DNA of 64,000 bases, taken from NCBI GenBank assembly GCA_947179155.2, contig OX359274.1:49553064-49617063 (forward strand). Direction: 5' to 3'. This document shows positions 35,657-46,465 of this stretch, in pieces (position 1 is the first letter of the stretch; each line of letters starts with the position of its first letter). The position numbers and the translations under genes were made by a program. The stretch comes from Hedera helix (Eukaryota > Streptophyta > Magnoliopsida > Apiales > Araliaceae). A model generated the notes under the pieces. The model was not told where the DNA came from. It saw nothing but the letters and a program-made list of their open reading frames with translations, and searched no databases.

Positions 35657-36907
35657 ATCGCTCGCTCACCGGTGAGCTGGCGGGGGTGGAAAGGGGGCAG
35701 CGCCCCCTGGAAGCCAAACACAGTTAGCAAATGCTATATCAAGTCGCAGCCCTCCGAACTAGCCTCCCAGAACAATATGGCACGTTTCCCAGGGATTTCC
35801 GGATTGCAAAATACAAGCCTTCTAGCGAAAAAATGAAAGACCGACATCAGATGAGGAAATCGAGAAAAACACCGGAGCCAGCCGCAGCTGCACCTGCGGC
35901 TGGCCGCAGTTGCATCTGCGGCCAAGATCTGAAGTTGCTAAATCGCCATTTCCAGTTTCATTTTCGGCAGACGCGGGCGAAGAAAGAAAAAGAGAGAGAG
36001 AGAGGCTACGGGAGCGAGAGAAAAGAGAGAAAAAGAGATAAAAAAGTGAGATTTCTTCCTCTTTTATACAATCTTTGTATCCTATGTTGATTTTCAAGTG
36101 TTAAAGCGTCTATTGCATCGATTGGAATGTGAAAAAATTCGAGTTTCATAGCTTCATTGTGTTTTATTCAGTAAATCTTTTAGATATAGTTTTATTTCAT
36201 TGTTATTGCATTTGTTGGGTGGATCTACTGTAGATCCGAAAATATTTGGTGCATTGCTATTTAAATAGTTTGATTTTGTTTATTTTGAGTTTAGATCCAA
36301 TGTAGTCAATATATGTTGTAGATCTGTGGATTAGGGACGGTTAGGGAGGATTTATTGCGGATGGAATCTCCTCCTAACCTCCCGATGATATCCTTTTAGT
36401 TTATTTTATAGCTTTTACGTATGTAGCGATGGTGATGCATTTGTATTGTAAATATGTAATTTTTGGGCCTTAAAGCGATGTCGAATCGAAAATCGGGTTT
36501 AAGGCCCCGTGATAGTGAAATGTGCGATTGTGGGCGTTTGGGGTTATTTGGATGGCTCACATGCCCATGAATAACTCCAACGCCACTTTAATGCTTGATT
36601 TTCCCTTTTGACGCGAGAAAATGATTTTGGAATGAAACGATAAAGATTTTCATAAAATCAAGCAAATTAGGATATTAGATCGTTCGTAGGCTAAATAAAA
36701 TTGTAAGTGTCGGATGAGCTCTATTCCTATTTGACGAAGGGTTTGAAAATATGTTTTACAAAATATCATCGGTTTTATTATCGAAACAAAAAAGCAATAA
36801 AAATGAACTTTTCGATTAAGTAAAATCCTTCGTGCATAGGGTTAACGAGATTCTGAAGCATTTTCAAAGTAAAGCTTTCCAACGACATTCATTTAGGCAC
36901 ACGCGCG

Positions 36908-36939
<32 letters not shown>

Positions 36940-37315
36940 CTTAGGATTTTAAAAGGATAGGAAAACATCAAGATAGCGGTAACCGTGTTTCACGAAAGTC
37001 GGGGGGTGCCTAACACCTTCCCCTCGCTTAAGCAAGCCCCCGAACTCTATGAATCTCGGTTTGCGGACCAATTGAATCGGAGTCACATATGAGCCATCAC
37101 AATTACGAAAACAAAATTCGGATGAGTTGGTACATCCATTTCAAATATACCAACTGGCGACTCTGGTCAATTGGCTCATAAAAATTCGACATTTCAAAAC
37201 CCCGTCGACACTAAGCCGACCCTTTTTAAAAGTCACATCTCAATCTAAAGGCAAAAATTGGAAAAAGGGCATTTTAATTATTAAAAAACGAAACGACGAA
37301 AATCCGGCGTCAACA
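35657..37315 (+). repeat. Internal LTR, 5'-truncated (about 1.66 kb)
   Basis: Homologous to the outer LTRs from CTCGCTCACCGG onward but lacking the first ~250 bp (no TGTAGACACC start). It ends GGCGTCAACA and is followed by a PBS. About 45 bp rich in G/C (35673-35720) have no counterpart in the outer LTRs. Similarity is patchy over 36000-36900 and high from 36930 on. It ends the first unit and begins the second. Confidence 0.85.
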
Positions 37316-37317
37316 GC

Positions 37318-37335
37318 TGGCGACTCTGCTGGGGA
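37318..37335 (+). other. Primer binding site of the second unit
   Basis: TGGCGACTCTGCTGGGGA, two bases after the internal LTR. It differs from the first PBS by one base. Confidence 0.83.
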
Positions 37336-38105
37336 CAGTAGAGGGCTTAAGCCGCATTTAAAATCTCGATATTTTCCTATCCTTTAAAAATCTAAAAAAT
37401 GTGTGGTTGCGTTATTTGCATTTAAAATTACCTTTTTGTGCGTGTATGTGAATGGTGTGGTTGCGATTTCTTTTCAAAGCTTTACTTTATTAGCATCATA
37501 TGCATACGGTGAGGAACGATGAATGAATGTTGAATGTATGTTTGAGCAGTTCCTCCTCCTGAGGCGAACCCGTCGGATGTGGATTACTGGACTCAAAGGG
37601 GTGCTCCCCGGCGAGGCTCAGGAAAAGCATCCACTCAGATCCAATCCAATTGAAAGATCGGATTTATTCCCTTCGAGTATGTTGCGAAGATCTGGGAACC
37701 TTCATGCCAAAAAGCCCGCGAGAGTAACTTAGGGTAGGTCAGCCTCAGATAAACCCAACGCGTGGGAAGTCTCTTCATACCCTTTTACGTTTTACGCACA
37801 TGATATCATACTTTAGTCAAACATCTTGTGTCTCCCGCTTTGTCAAAATAAAAATACTAACCTCTGCTTTACAGGGACAGCTGGGAGAGCATCATAATTG
37901 CATATTGACATACATTGGTTAAAATAAAGGAATACTAACAATGTTTTGTAGGAAAAGATTATAAAACTCAAAAAACACAAAAATATTTGCTTTAGCATGC
38001 ATCCACCAGTGTCATTTCCCGGAACTAAACTTGGCTTGTTTTATTCGCAGGATTGCTCCCCAAACTCGTCTTTGATCCAGAAAAGCCCGAAAGTCAGTAG
38101 TCGAA
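37336..38105 (+). other. Untranslated leader of the second unit
   Basis: Closely matches the first leader around 37510-37800, and has an open frame at 37523-37732 that is judged non-coding for the same reason. The gag ATG follows at 38106. Confidence 0.65.
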
Positions 38106-40217
38106 ATGGCCGAGACTCCTAACCCTAACCCGGCTCCTATATCCCGAGAGGAATTCGATGCTGTGAGAAATCAGATGACGGAATTGACCATGATGCTAAA
38201 AGAGCACTTCAAGTTGAAATCGAAGTCACAAACCGAGGACCCACCGGAGCCATCCTCCCAAGGGAACGATATAACCCCAGAAACTCCGAAGGTTGAACCG
38301 CCGAAACAAATTATTGTCATTCCAGAAGATGAAGTTGCCAATAGTGTCAGCAAGAAGATAAACCAGATGGAAGAAGCCATAAAAACTATGAAAGGGATCG
38401 GGTCATATGGCAGTGTCAACTACTCCGACTTATGCATTTTCCCGGGAACCAAATACCCCGAGAAGTTCAAGATCCCCGAATTTGAAAAGTATAACGGGTC
38501 GGGGGATCCTTACACGCATTTGAAAGTCTATATCGGAGAACTTGGGGCCTATGCTGAGGACGAGTCGTTGAGAATGTAGTTATTCCAGAAAAGCCTGACA
38601 GGGGAGGCTAGGACCTGGTACGCGAGGCTGGATAATGCTAAAATTCATAATTGGGAGGAGCTGGCCCACACCTTTTTGACACAATATAGCTTCCAATCGC
38701 AAATGGCCCCTGATCGCTACCAAATGACGAAGATAAAGAAGCAGCCCAAAGAGTCTTTTAGAGACTATGCTCAGCGATGGAGGAGGATGGCCGCACAAGT
38801 GAACCCTCCCATGGATGAGTCTGAATTGGTGATAACCTTCATAGACATACAAGAGGCTCCTTATTACGAAAGAGTATTGGCTGGATTAGGCAAACCTTTT
38901 TCAGAGATGATCAAACATGGTGAGATGGCCGAAATAGGTTTAAGGACTGGGAAAATCAAAGATTTCACAGCATTAGAGGCTATAGCTGAGCACCTTTTAG
39001 CCAAAGAGCACAACCTTGTACCCAAACAGAGTCAGGAAGAGGTGGATGTGTCTTTCGTTTCGCACGGACAATCGTGGAGACCCAACAATGGCCCCCCCAC
39101 CTCGGTAAATGGAAACCATCTGCAACTACAGCAACAGGCCACATTCAATCAGGGTCCAGATAGGCAAGGGAAGTTTGAACGAACAGATAGTCGAAGATTC
39201 ACTCCCTTAGGCGATTCCCTCGAGAACGTATTGGCGTTATTGGTCGCCCAGAAGAAAATCACTGAGCTAGCTCCACCCAGCGATTCAAGAGGCAAACGAT
39301 TTGACCCCCGCAAACGATGCGCTTATCACTCAGAATCTCCTGGGCATGATACTGAAGAGTGTTGGTCATTAAAACATAAGATACAAAACTTGATCGACAA
39401 GGGGGACATTGTAGTTCAACGACCAGATGTCAACGCCAACCATCTACCACAATACGGAACAGATGAGGTAAGCATGATTGGGGCAGGAAATATCGGGGTG
39501 GACCCCAATCGCAAATACATACGAAAGGTCGAAGAATACCCCCCAATGAGCGAAACAATTGTCCTTGAAGGGGAATGTCTGGAGGAGGTTAAGGTCATTA
39601 GGCAAGAGATGAAGTTGGTCAGGCATCAAATGAAGCAATTAGCAGACCTGGTGGTACACCAACATAATCTGACGAGGCAACTCTTCACCCAATTACTGAG
39701 AGACCAAACAGAAGAAGAGGACAAACAAATTTCAAACCAGGATCCCTCCCAGGAAAACCAGATGACTCAAGGAGGTCAAAACAGAATGAAAGGGCAGGGA
39801 AATGAAAATAATAAAGATGCTAGACGATCTCGCCAGTGGAGCCTTGATAACCGCTCAGACGAGTGTGAACCCTTGAAAGGGAAAGATCAAGCAGCATTCT
39901 CAAGAGATCGAAAGTTCACCCCTTTGAGCAAATCAAAAGCGGAAGTATTACATCTTCTGATCAGTCGGGGAAAGATTACGGAGTTGCTGCCACCAACCAA
40001 CCCCAAGTCTAAAAGATACGATCCTACACGAATATGCCTCTATCACTCCAACTCACCAGGGCATGATACTGAAGAGTGTTGGGCGTTGCGGCACAAAATT
40101 CAAAATCTTATCGAAAGAGGAGAGCTAAAAATGGCAAGCGACATTGGGATCACCGCAATGGGGAACCCGAACACCGACGAATGGAGTGACGAGCCTCCGC
40201 GAACTATGAAATGGTGA
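38106..40217 (+). pseudogene. Tat-type gag with one in-frame TAG and a duplicated finger module
   Basis: A single frame of 703 codons from ATG 38106 (MAETPNPNPAPISREEFDAV), broken by one TAG at 38577-38579. Before it lie an acidic linker and the capsid entry (LCIFPGTKYPEKFKIPEFEK, NGSGDPYTHLKVYIGEL). After it the frame continues through SLTGEARTWYARLD, FLTQYSFQSQMAPDR and KKQPKESFRDYAQRWRRMAA, all typical of the Gag capsid domain (Retrotrans_gag family). Two copies of a ~72-residue module follow at about 369-440 and 607-678, each with a C-x2-H-x5-H-x4-C finger (Cys at about 405 and 644) and a HKIQNLI tail. The gag end is followed by a stop and 3' UTR-like sequence: protease, RT and integrase are absent. 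Without readthrough only 157 residues would be made. Confidence 0.9.
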
Positions 40218-40932
40218 ACTTAAATGATACGATTGCGAGTCCCAAAAAAAAGGGTGGGGATGTTATTGGCTGCTTAATATTATTCCTCATTTTATTTTTC
40301 TATGCATTATTATGTTATGTTTTCTTGCAAAACAAAAAAAAAAAAAAAAAAATTTCTCCCTTGCAACTCGAACTACGTAGGACCTGATCTCCCGACCTTG
40401 TGGGAGTACGTAGGCAGCTATCATGGCACGGTCCGTTCTATACAAAATAATAAATATTGTCCCTATACCAAACCCATTTCCAGAAAACCCGAAACCTTAC
40501 TTTGGACAAATACACTCAGCCGTCATGGCCCGGTCCGTTCTATACAAATAATAAACCTTGTCCCTATACCGAAACCACTTCCTGAAAACCCCGAAGCCCT
40601 ATACATTCCAAATCTTACCCAAGCCTAGCCACATAATTAGCCCAAAGTCCGAGACTCACTCCGATGAAATCAAAGGGGCACGCGGCAATATCTGTGGAGT
40701 TCCAATCAAGACTTGAGGAAAGAAATGAGGCAATATATCGAAATCATGATCGGCTGGATAAAATGAGGATCCAATGGAGGGCGACGATGCATCAAAAAGG
40801 GAAATGACTAAAACCATAAAGATTTCTCTATATATACAAAACATTTTGCTTACAAGTCTGTCTTTTAAATAAAAGTGATAAAACTGACATAGTCTGTGCA
40901 GGAAATAAAATCATCTACAGGTCAGAGACCAG
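40218..40932 (+). other. Region between gag and the antisense genes
   Basis: Holds a run of 19 A (40334-40352), GGAGTACGTAGGCAGC (40403-40418), and two copies of a ~95-bp repeat with GGC(A/C)CGGTCCGTTCTATACAAA (near 40427 and 40529). No gene is seen. It would be the 3' flank of the minus-strand DUF7745-like gene. Confidence 0.6.
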
Positions 40933-42558
40933 CTAAAGCAGGATAGACAGAATAGTCGAGGCATCATAAATCTCCGGCTCAACCGCAATCTGCTGGCCCA
41001 TCATGTCAATCTGAGTCAAAAGAGCAGCAGCCCTGGTAACAGTCGCAGAATGGCCCTCCATGACAACTCTGACCTGCTCGACAACACTATCTCTGGCAGA
41101 TAGGGCGGCATCACGAGCTAGTACAGCAACATCCCGCTCCGCGTGGGCGGTATCCCTCTCAGTCTCAGTAGTACTCAAAGCTGACCGGAGCCTGGCACCC
41201 TCAATCATTAGTATCTGGATACGGTCCGCCAAGTCAAGGGAATGGGTATGTACCGAAGTAGAAACCTCTTCCACACCAGATCTGGGCGCTAATCCTGAAA
41301 GCTCCGGAGGAATGACCACATCTGAACCGGTCTCAACCGGGAAAGGTCCCCGAGGACCATCCAAGGCCCCAATCTGGTCAAAGTCGGCAATATCAGAACC
41401 TCCTCGCAACCATAGCAGATAAGCGGGTGTCTGACCAGGATGACTATCCCCGAAATCGGCCGAGGCTCGATGGGACCAAAGATCATATACCCTCAACAGC
41501 TCCCTCTCCGTCTGAGGCGATATGGGAAATCGGTAGTCAGCCGCTCCCGCAAAGAGATGGAGATCCTGCATCTGATCAAACTGCCCCATGACAGCTAAGG
41601 GATGATAAGTCGTCACCCCCCTCAAGCCAAGAAGAGGGAGGAAATCAAAGGGGGGCACATGAGTCAAGAAACTCTGGAAGGAGCAATAACCCGAATAGAT
41701 CAGAAGATGGAAGGGTTCCTCAATGGCCGATAAGAACTCCCTCCAGGAGGCTGTATCCGTGCATCGCCGGGGACGGAATGAGAACTGCATGGCCAGGCTG
41801 TGGCTGAAACAGAACCCGTGTCGACGAAACTGCCCGATGGGGCTAAGGTGGCTCATGAACCATACATACAACAAAATGGAACTTCCCCTGAATGTGCGAC
41901 CAGAGAAGGAATGACAATACGAGGCCGATAGGTAAGTCTCGGCAAGTATCATGGGAAGGATGGTATGATCCTCCTGAAGGGCCTGAACCGCCACAATAAC
42001 CCGCATATCCAGAAGGTTATCCCCTGCAGGCATGTACAAAACTGATATGACACAAGCCATCAAAACATCCACTCTCAAAGCGCCCCAGCGCTCCTCAGAT
42101 ACGGAAAAATCAATGGAGAATCGAGAGAAGCTATCCACCGAGCCAAATCTGTCAACCAAGAAGGATAGAGGAACAAGATGGCTTGAAGAGATCGCAGATA
42201 ACAGAGCTGTCCTCCGCAAGCCTGTGAAAGTCAGGAACTGGCGGCGCATATGGCCAGAGGTAACCCGTGCCCAAGGACCATCCACTGATAAACCGGTAAA
42301 GCGAGCATACTCCTCAAGGGTGGGAGTCAGATACTCCAGCCCAAACCTGAAAACCTGTCTGTCCGGGATCCAACAACTGAGAATGCCATCAACGAAGCCC
42401 GGCGGCACCTGAAATGACAAAAGAGCCATGGAATGTCCCAAAAGACCCTCTGCGATGATACGATCAGAGGGTAGCAAACTATCCAGCCACAAGCGAAGCC
42501 TGCCAAGGATCCCTGAGGGGACGCGAGGACCCACGCGAACCACATCCAGGGATGACAT
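40933..42558 (-). CDS. Antisense DUF7745-like protein, 541 aa, intact
   Basis: An uninterrupted frame from ATG 42558 (MSSLDVVRVGPRVPSG). It looks like the plant DUF7745 family, known mainly from transposon-rich plant genomes and of unknown function. Markers: FVDGILSCWIPDRQVFRFG and LTPTLEEYARFTGL (about 60-90); EDHTILPMILAETYLSAS (about 195-215); VWFMSHL; FDFLPLLGLRGVTTYHPLAV (about 310-330); then a C-terminal Arg/Glu/Ala-rich probable coiled coil (about 430-510, ETERDTAHAERDVAVLARDA). The ATG is preceded directly by TTTTTTACAG, a good splice acceptor, so an upstream untranslated or alternative exon is possible. It lies antisense to gag, 235 bp downstream of the PMD-like gene's stop on the same strand, and is clearly more GC-rich than the surrounding genome. 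No stop or frameshift is seen. The family assignment is from memory of its pattern. Confidence 0.7.
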   Translation of the reverse strand: MSSLDVVRVGPRVPSGILGRLRLWLDSLLPSDRIIAEGLLGHSMALLSFQVPPGFVDGILSCWIPDRQVFRFGLEYLTPTLEEYARFTGLSVDGPWARVTSGHMRRQFLTFTGLRRTALLSAISSSHLVPLSFLVDRFGSVDSFSRFSIDFSVSEERWGALRVDVLMACVISVLYMPAGDNLLDMRVIVAVQALQEDHTILPMILAETYLSASYCHSFSGRTFRGSSILLYVWFMSHLSPIGQFRRHGFCFSHSLAMQFSFRPRRCTDTASWREFLSAIEEPFHLLIYSGYCSFQSFLTHVPPFDFLPLLGLRGVTTYHPLAVMGQFDQMQDLHLFAGAADYRFPISPQTERELLRVYDLWSHRASADFGDSHPGQTPAYLLWLRGGSDIADFDQIGALDGPRGPFPVETGSDVVIPPELSGLAPRSGVEEVSTSVHTHSLDLADRIQILMIEGARLRSALSTTETERDTAHAERDVAVLARDAALSARDSVVEQVRVVMEGHSATVTRAAALLTQIDMMGQQIAVEPEIYDASTILSILL

Positions 42559-42792
42559 CTGTAAAAAACAGTATCAAAAGACTATACAGGGGTCAATATT
42601 CTTTATCCACGTATATAATAAATCATGCATCATAAGGGCTATAAAGGAATAAATGGATCATCATAAAGAAAAGGTTATGCATGAAATAAAGATAATTCTG
42701 TACATAATACATGGGATGAGAAATAATAATGACAAATAAACCAAACAGGTGCAAATACAGGGGTCCTAGCCTATCGGAATCTAGCAGGCGCA

Positions 42793-44746
42793 CTATAGGC
42801 CATCAATAAAGGTGTCATCATCAAACTGGTCCGCATGACCCACGTCCCCGGGAATGGAAGCCTCAGCGCCGAAGCTCAGATCGGGACAGGAATAAGGCGG
42901 AGCAGGGGCATCCGACAAGCCGGGAGCTGCGCCAAAGTCAGGTCCGTACGGGGCTGCAGCATAAGCTTCCTCAGGATCCCGGCCCAAGCTCCGAACGAAA
43001 GATGACAACTGGTCCACCTGCCGAGTCAAGGAAGCAATCTGGTCTGAGTGGGTGGGGGCCCGAACACACTCCATCCAGTCTGTCATCATCACCGACCCGT
43101 GAACCAGATCCCCAAGGAAGAAAGTGGCCCGAGTCTGAGGCCCAATGGTACGAGGTCTCCACCAGGCACTAAAACTCTCACTCGTCTGCGGGCCGTCGGA
43201 CAGCATATATCCATCCTCCCCGGCCGTCACTGCCTCTGGGATATGGGAATCCATGAGCCAAAATCTCCGGGAAGGAGGAGCGAAAGGGATCCGGACCTCC
43301 CCGGAAACGCATCTGATGGCTCGCTCCCCCAAATACAGCTCCCAGCCACCATAAGTTAGGAAGGGAATACGGCGAGTGGACAAGGCAAACTCCTGGTCCG
43401 CCGCATAACCACCGGCGAGGCCAGCCGCCAGATGGTCCGCAGTGTAAGGAACCCATGTCACGTCCGCCGAAGAAACCATCTCTAACTGCAGCCGGCAGTG
43501 GGAGAAGCTATCTGACACCGGGGTCTCCGCCAAAGTGCTGTGATGCCATCGACGACCCCGGGGATAAGTCTCTGGACCGAGGGTAGTAATCGGCCGCAAG
43601 CAGGGTAGCCGCTCATAGGCCCAGAACTGATAAACAAAGAAAATGGGACGTAAGTACCAGGTACGGCAAATGAATGAAACAAAGGAAAAGTGGCAAGTTG
43701 AACGGGACTTACCAGCAGAAAGGGATAAAACCCCAGCCAGGCGTCTGTCTGCCCCTCTGAGCGAAGGCGGAGGCCGTGAAGGAAATAAGCAAAGGTGAAG
43801 GAACCCCAGTCATAGTCCCCGATCCGATCCACATCCCGAGTAGCGCCGACGATATTGAAATGGATGGTCGAGGAGTTGTTCCCCAGAAAACAGCCCCTCA
43901 TGATGGTCAGGAATAGACGCCGGAGCAGGAAATCACGAGCGGAGCGGTCCTCGGGAAATGGCTCGGAAAGAGCCCCTCCAATGGCATCTACAGCCAAAGC
44001 TCCGGATCGGATGCTGCGGGCCTTAAAGACCTTATCCTGAGGAGTGAATCCTAACAAGGCTCGAACGGTGACGGAGGTGATGTCCGGCTCCAGAGGAACA
44101 CGGGGTCCGGAGAACTCCACCCCGGTAATATAACGCCAGTCCAGAGGAGTCAACAACAGCTCGCAGTCCAGTAGATGAAGCGACTGGGTCTGGTGGAACC
44201 AGCGCTCAGACAGGGCCCTCATATAGCCCCACGGACATCGACGAGGGGCAATAGTAAAGAAATGTCTGAACCCCCAGGAGTCTACCATTCCCCTATAGTC
44301 GGGATGCAACGCGTGGTAGATGGTGTAAATGCTGAACCAGTTACCCCGAGGCTGGGTAAACTCAGGAACCTGTGACAGCCACCGAAACAGTCAGTCCCGA
44401 TAATCTCACGAGGTTGAATGAATTTAAATAACGAATATACCTCGTTAGCCGCAAGGTAGGCTGAGGGGTGACGACCGAGGTCAGGACCGAGCAGATCCGG
44501 TATCCTAGCATGGGCCCCGGGTAAGGTCCGACGCATGGGAGGAGGAGCCGCTGTGCCCGAGGGACCCGCCTCTGCCTCCGCTGGGGCGCCCTCATCCACA
44601 TCAGGCTGAACGGGGCGAATAACAGACTCAGCCAGCCTACGGGAATGACGAGTCAGGACTGGAGCTGGAGCTGAAGTGGTCGCTCTACGACGACGGACAC
44701 CCGACGCTCGGGGCACTGAGGAACCACTGGGAGCATCTGGATCCAT
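42793..44746 (-). CDS. Antisense plant-mobile-domain (PMD)-like gene, three exons, about 598 aa
   Basis: Proposed exons 44746-44441, 44369-43713 and 43626-42793 (stop). Introns of 71 and 86 bp have GT/AG ends (GAG|GTATAT...CACAG|GTT; CTG|GTAAGT...TATCAG|TTC), both phase 0, and joining keeps the frame. Exon 1 is a Pro/Ala/Arg-rich N-terminus (MDPDAPSGSS). Exon 2 opens VPEFTQPRGNWFSIYTIYHA and carries ERWFHQTQSLHLLDCELLLT, then TPLDWRYITGVEFSGP and DRIGDYDWGSFTFAYFLHGL; exon 3 begins FWAYERLPCLRP. This order matches the plant mobile domain (PF10536), found in host genes such as MAIN/MAIL1 and in transposons. The C-terminus has a short coiled coil (IASLTRQVDQLSSFVRSL) and an acidic end. No inactivating change is seen, unlike the sense-strand gag. 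Function here is unknown. Transcription would start right of 44746, where a GC-rich hairpin motif lies (45358-45402). Confidence 0.72.
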
Positions 44747-45485
44747 AACTGGAACGGCATCACAAAATAAGGTACACCTTTAGCTCGTTATCTTTCAAAA
44801 GCCTTATTGCATATTGCTAGAAATCATAGGGTAGCATAACATATTTATGAATTAAAATGCATGAACAGATCCCTAGGGGCGCGCTAGATTTCCCAAAATT
44901 TCGGCAGAGTTTCGTTTGTAAAATGGACATCCCATGCACAATCAGGCATGTTTAACCAAGTCAGACAATCAACAAATCCCAAATGCGAGCAAAATAATGC
45001 ATCATGAGCATAAAATGATTAAAACAATGGAATTTTCAAAATAATAGAGCATGACTGCAAGACCCAGTATTTTTTATGCTACATCTAACATAAATATCTC
45101 ATAAGAGGCATCCCTTGCTAAAATTAAAACATTTAAACAAGTAAATACATAACCAAATGAAAGCGAAAATCAAAGAAAAAGGAGTTAAAACGTTACCCAA
45201 AGTGTGTAGATTGATTTAATCGGAGCAGAATTTCCCAAAAGTTGCCCAAAAGACGAAAAGGCTGGGTGGGGACGAGGAAAACCGAGAACGAGAGAAAAGA
45301 AAAGTGAGAAAGTGACTAGATCGTGAGGGGTCGCGATCTGAAATAGGACCGATCCTAGCCGCAGCTGCATCTGCGGCTGGCCGCAGATGCACCTGCGGCT
45401 GGTCTCGGTGACCCTTTTGCCTCCCTTTTGTTCCCCCGAGTCAACATGTAGCGTGTCACGTGATAAAATACAGGATTTTAAAACC
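44747..45485 (-). promoter_or_regulatory. Putative promoter/5' region of the antisense genes
   Basis: No recognisable coding sequence on either strand. At 45358-45402 two near-copies of the CAGCCGCAG...CTGCGGCTG hairpin motif occur, the same motif found in all three LTRs. The role as promoter is inferred from position only. Confidence 0.45.
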
Positions 45486-45855
45486 ACATGACCGATAAAA
45501 AATGACCCGTCAGATACGATACCTGACCAATTGAAAAAAAACGACCCGTCAGATACGAGACCTGACCAATTGAAAAACGACCCGTCAGATACGATACCTG
45601 ACCAATTGAAAAAAAAAAACGACCCGTCAGATACGAGACCTGACCAATTGAAAAACGACCCGTCAAATACGAGACCTGACCAATTGAAAAACGACCCGTC
45701 AGATACGAGACCTGACCAATTGAAGAAAAAAAAAAAAAAAAAAAAAAAAAAACGACCCGTCAGATACGAGACCTGACCAATTGAAAAACGACCCGTCAGA
45801 TACGAGACCTGAACAATTGAAAAACGACCCGTCAGATACGAGACCTGACCGATTG

Positions 45856-45897
<42 letters not shown>

Positions 45898-46245
45898 GAC
45901 CCGTCAGATACGAGACCTGACCAATTGAAAAAACGACCCGTCAGATACGAGACCTGACCAATTGAAAAACGACCCGTCAGATACGAGACCTGACCAATTG
46001 AAAAAACGACCCGTCAGATACGAGACCTGACCAATTGAAAAACGACCCGTCAGATACGAGACCTGACCAATTGAAAAAACGACCCGTCAGATACGAGACC
46101 TGACCAATTGAAAAACGACCCGTCAGATACGAGACCTGACCAATAAAAAACCCGACCGTCAGATACGATACCTGACCAATTCAAAAACGACCTGTCACAG
46201 ACGATACCTGACCAATTCCAAAGCGACCAGTCATAAAACAATACC
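45486..46245. repeat. Tandem array, ~35-bp unit, about 20 copies, with long A runs
   Basis: Unit CGACCCGTCAGATACGAGAC plus CTGACCAATTGAAAA, the same family as 34040-35090. Runs of 27 A (45726-45752) and 41 A (45856-45896) sit exactly at unit joints. The last units near 46150-46240 are diverged. Lies just upstream of the PPT and 3' LTR. Confidence 0.95.
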
Positions 46246-46452
46246 TGACCCCTCATGACGACCCGCCGGAAACGAGACCCGACCAATGTTCACTCGTGAC
46301 CTTGAAAATAACCTCTACATGAACATATTGAATGTGACATCGCATCATCTGAACGCATGTGCGGCATCGTTAAATATATATTTGGCATTTTCATGCATCG
46401 GGTGCCTACTTCTTTATCATGTCCATTTCATATTTCATTCCATAGACATGAT

Positions 46453-46465
46453 AAAGAGGGGCAGC
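46453..46465 (+). other. Polypurine tract of the Tat/Ogre-like element
   Basis: AAAGAGGGGCAGC directly before the 3' LTR start TGTAGACACC; fixes the plus orientation. Confidence 0.85.

Noticed and set aside
41060..41422. Plus-strand 120-codon frame
   Set aside because: Shadow of the coiled-coil part of the antisense gene.
42032..42412. Plus-strand 126-codon frame
   Set aside because: Shadow of the antisense DUF7745-like gene; low-complexity charged translation.
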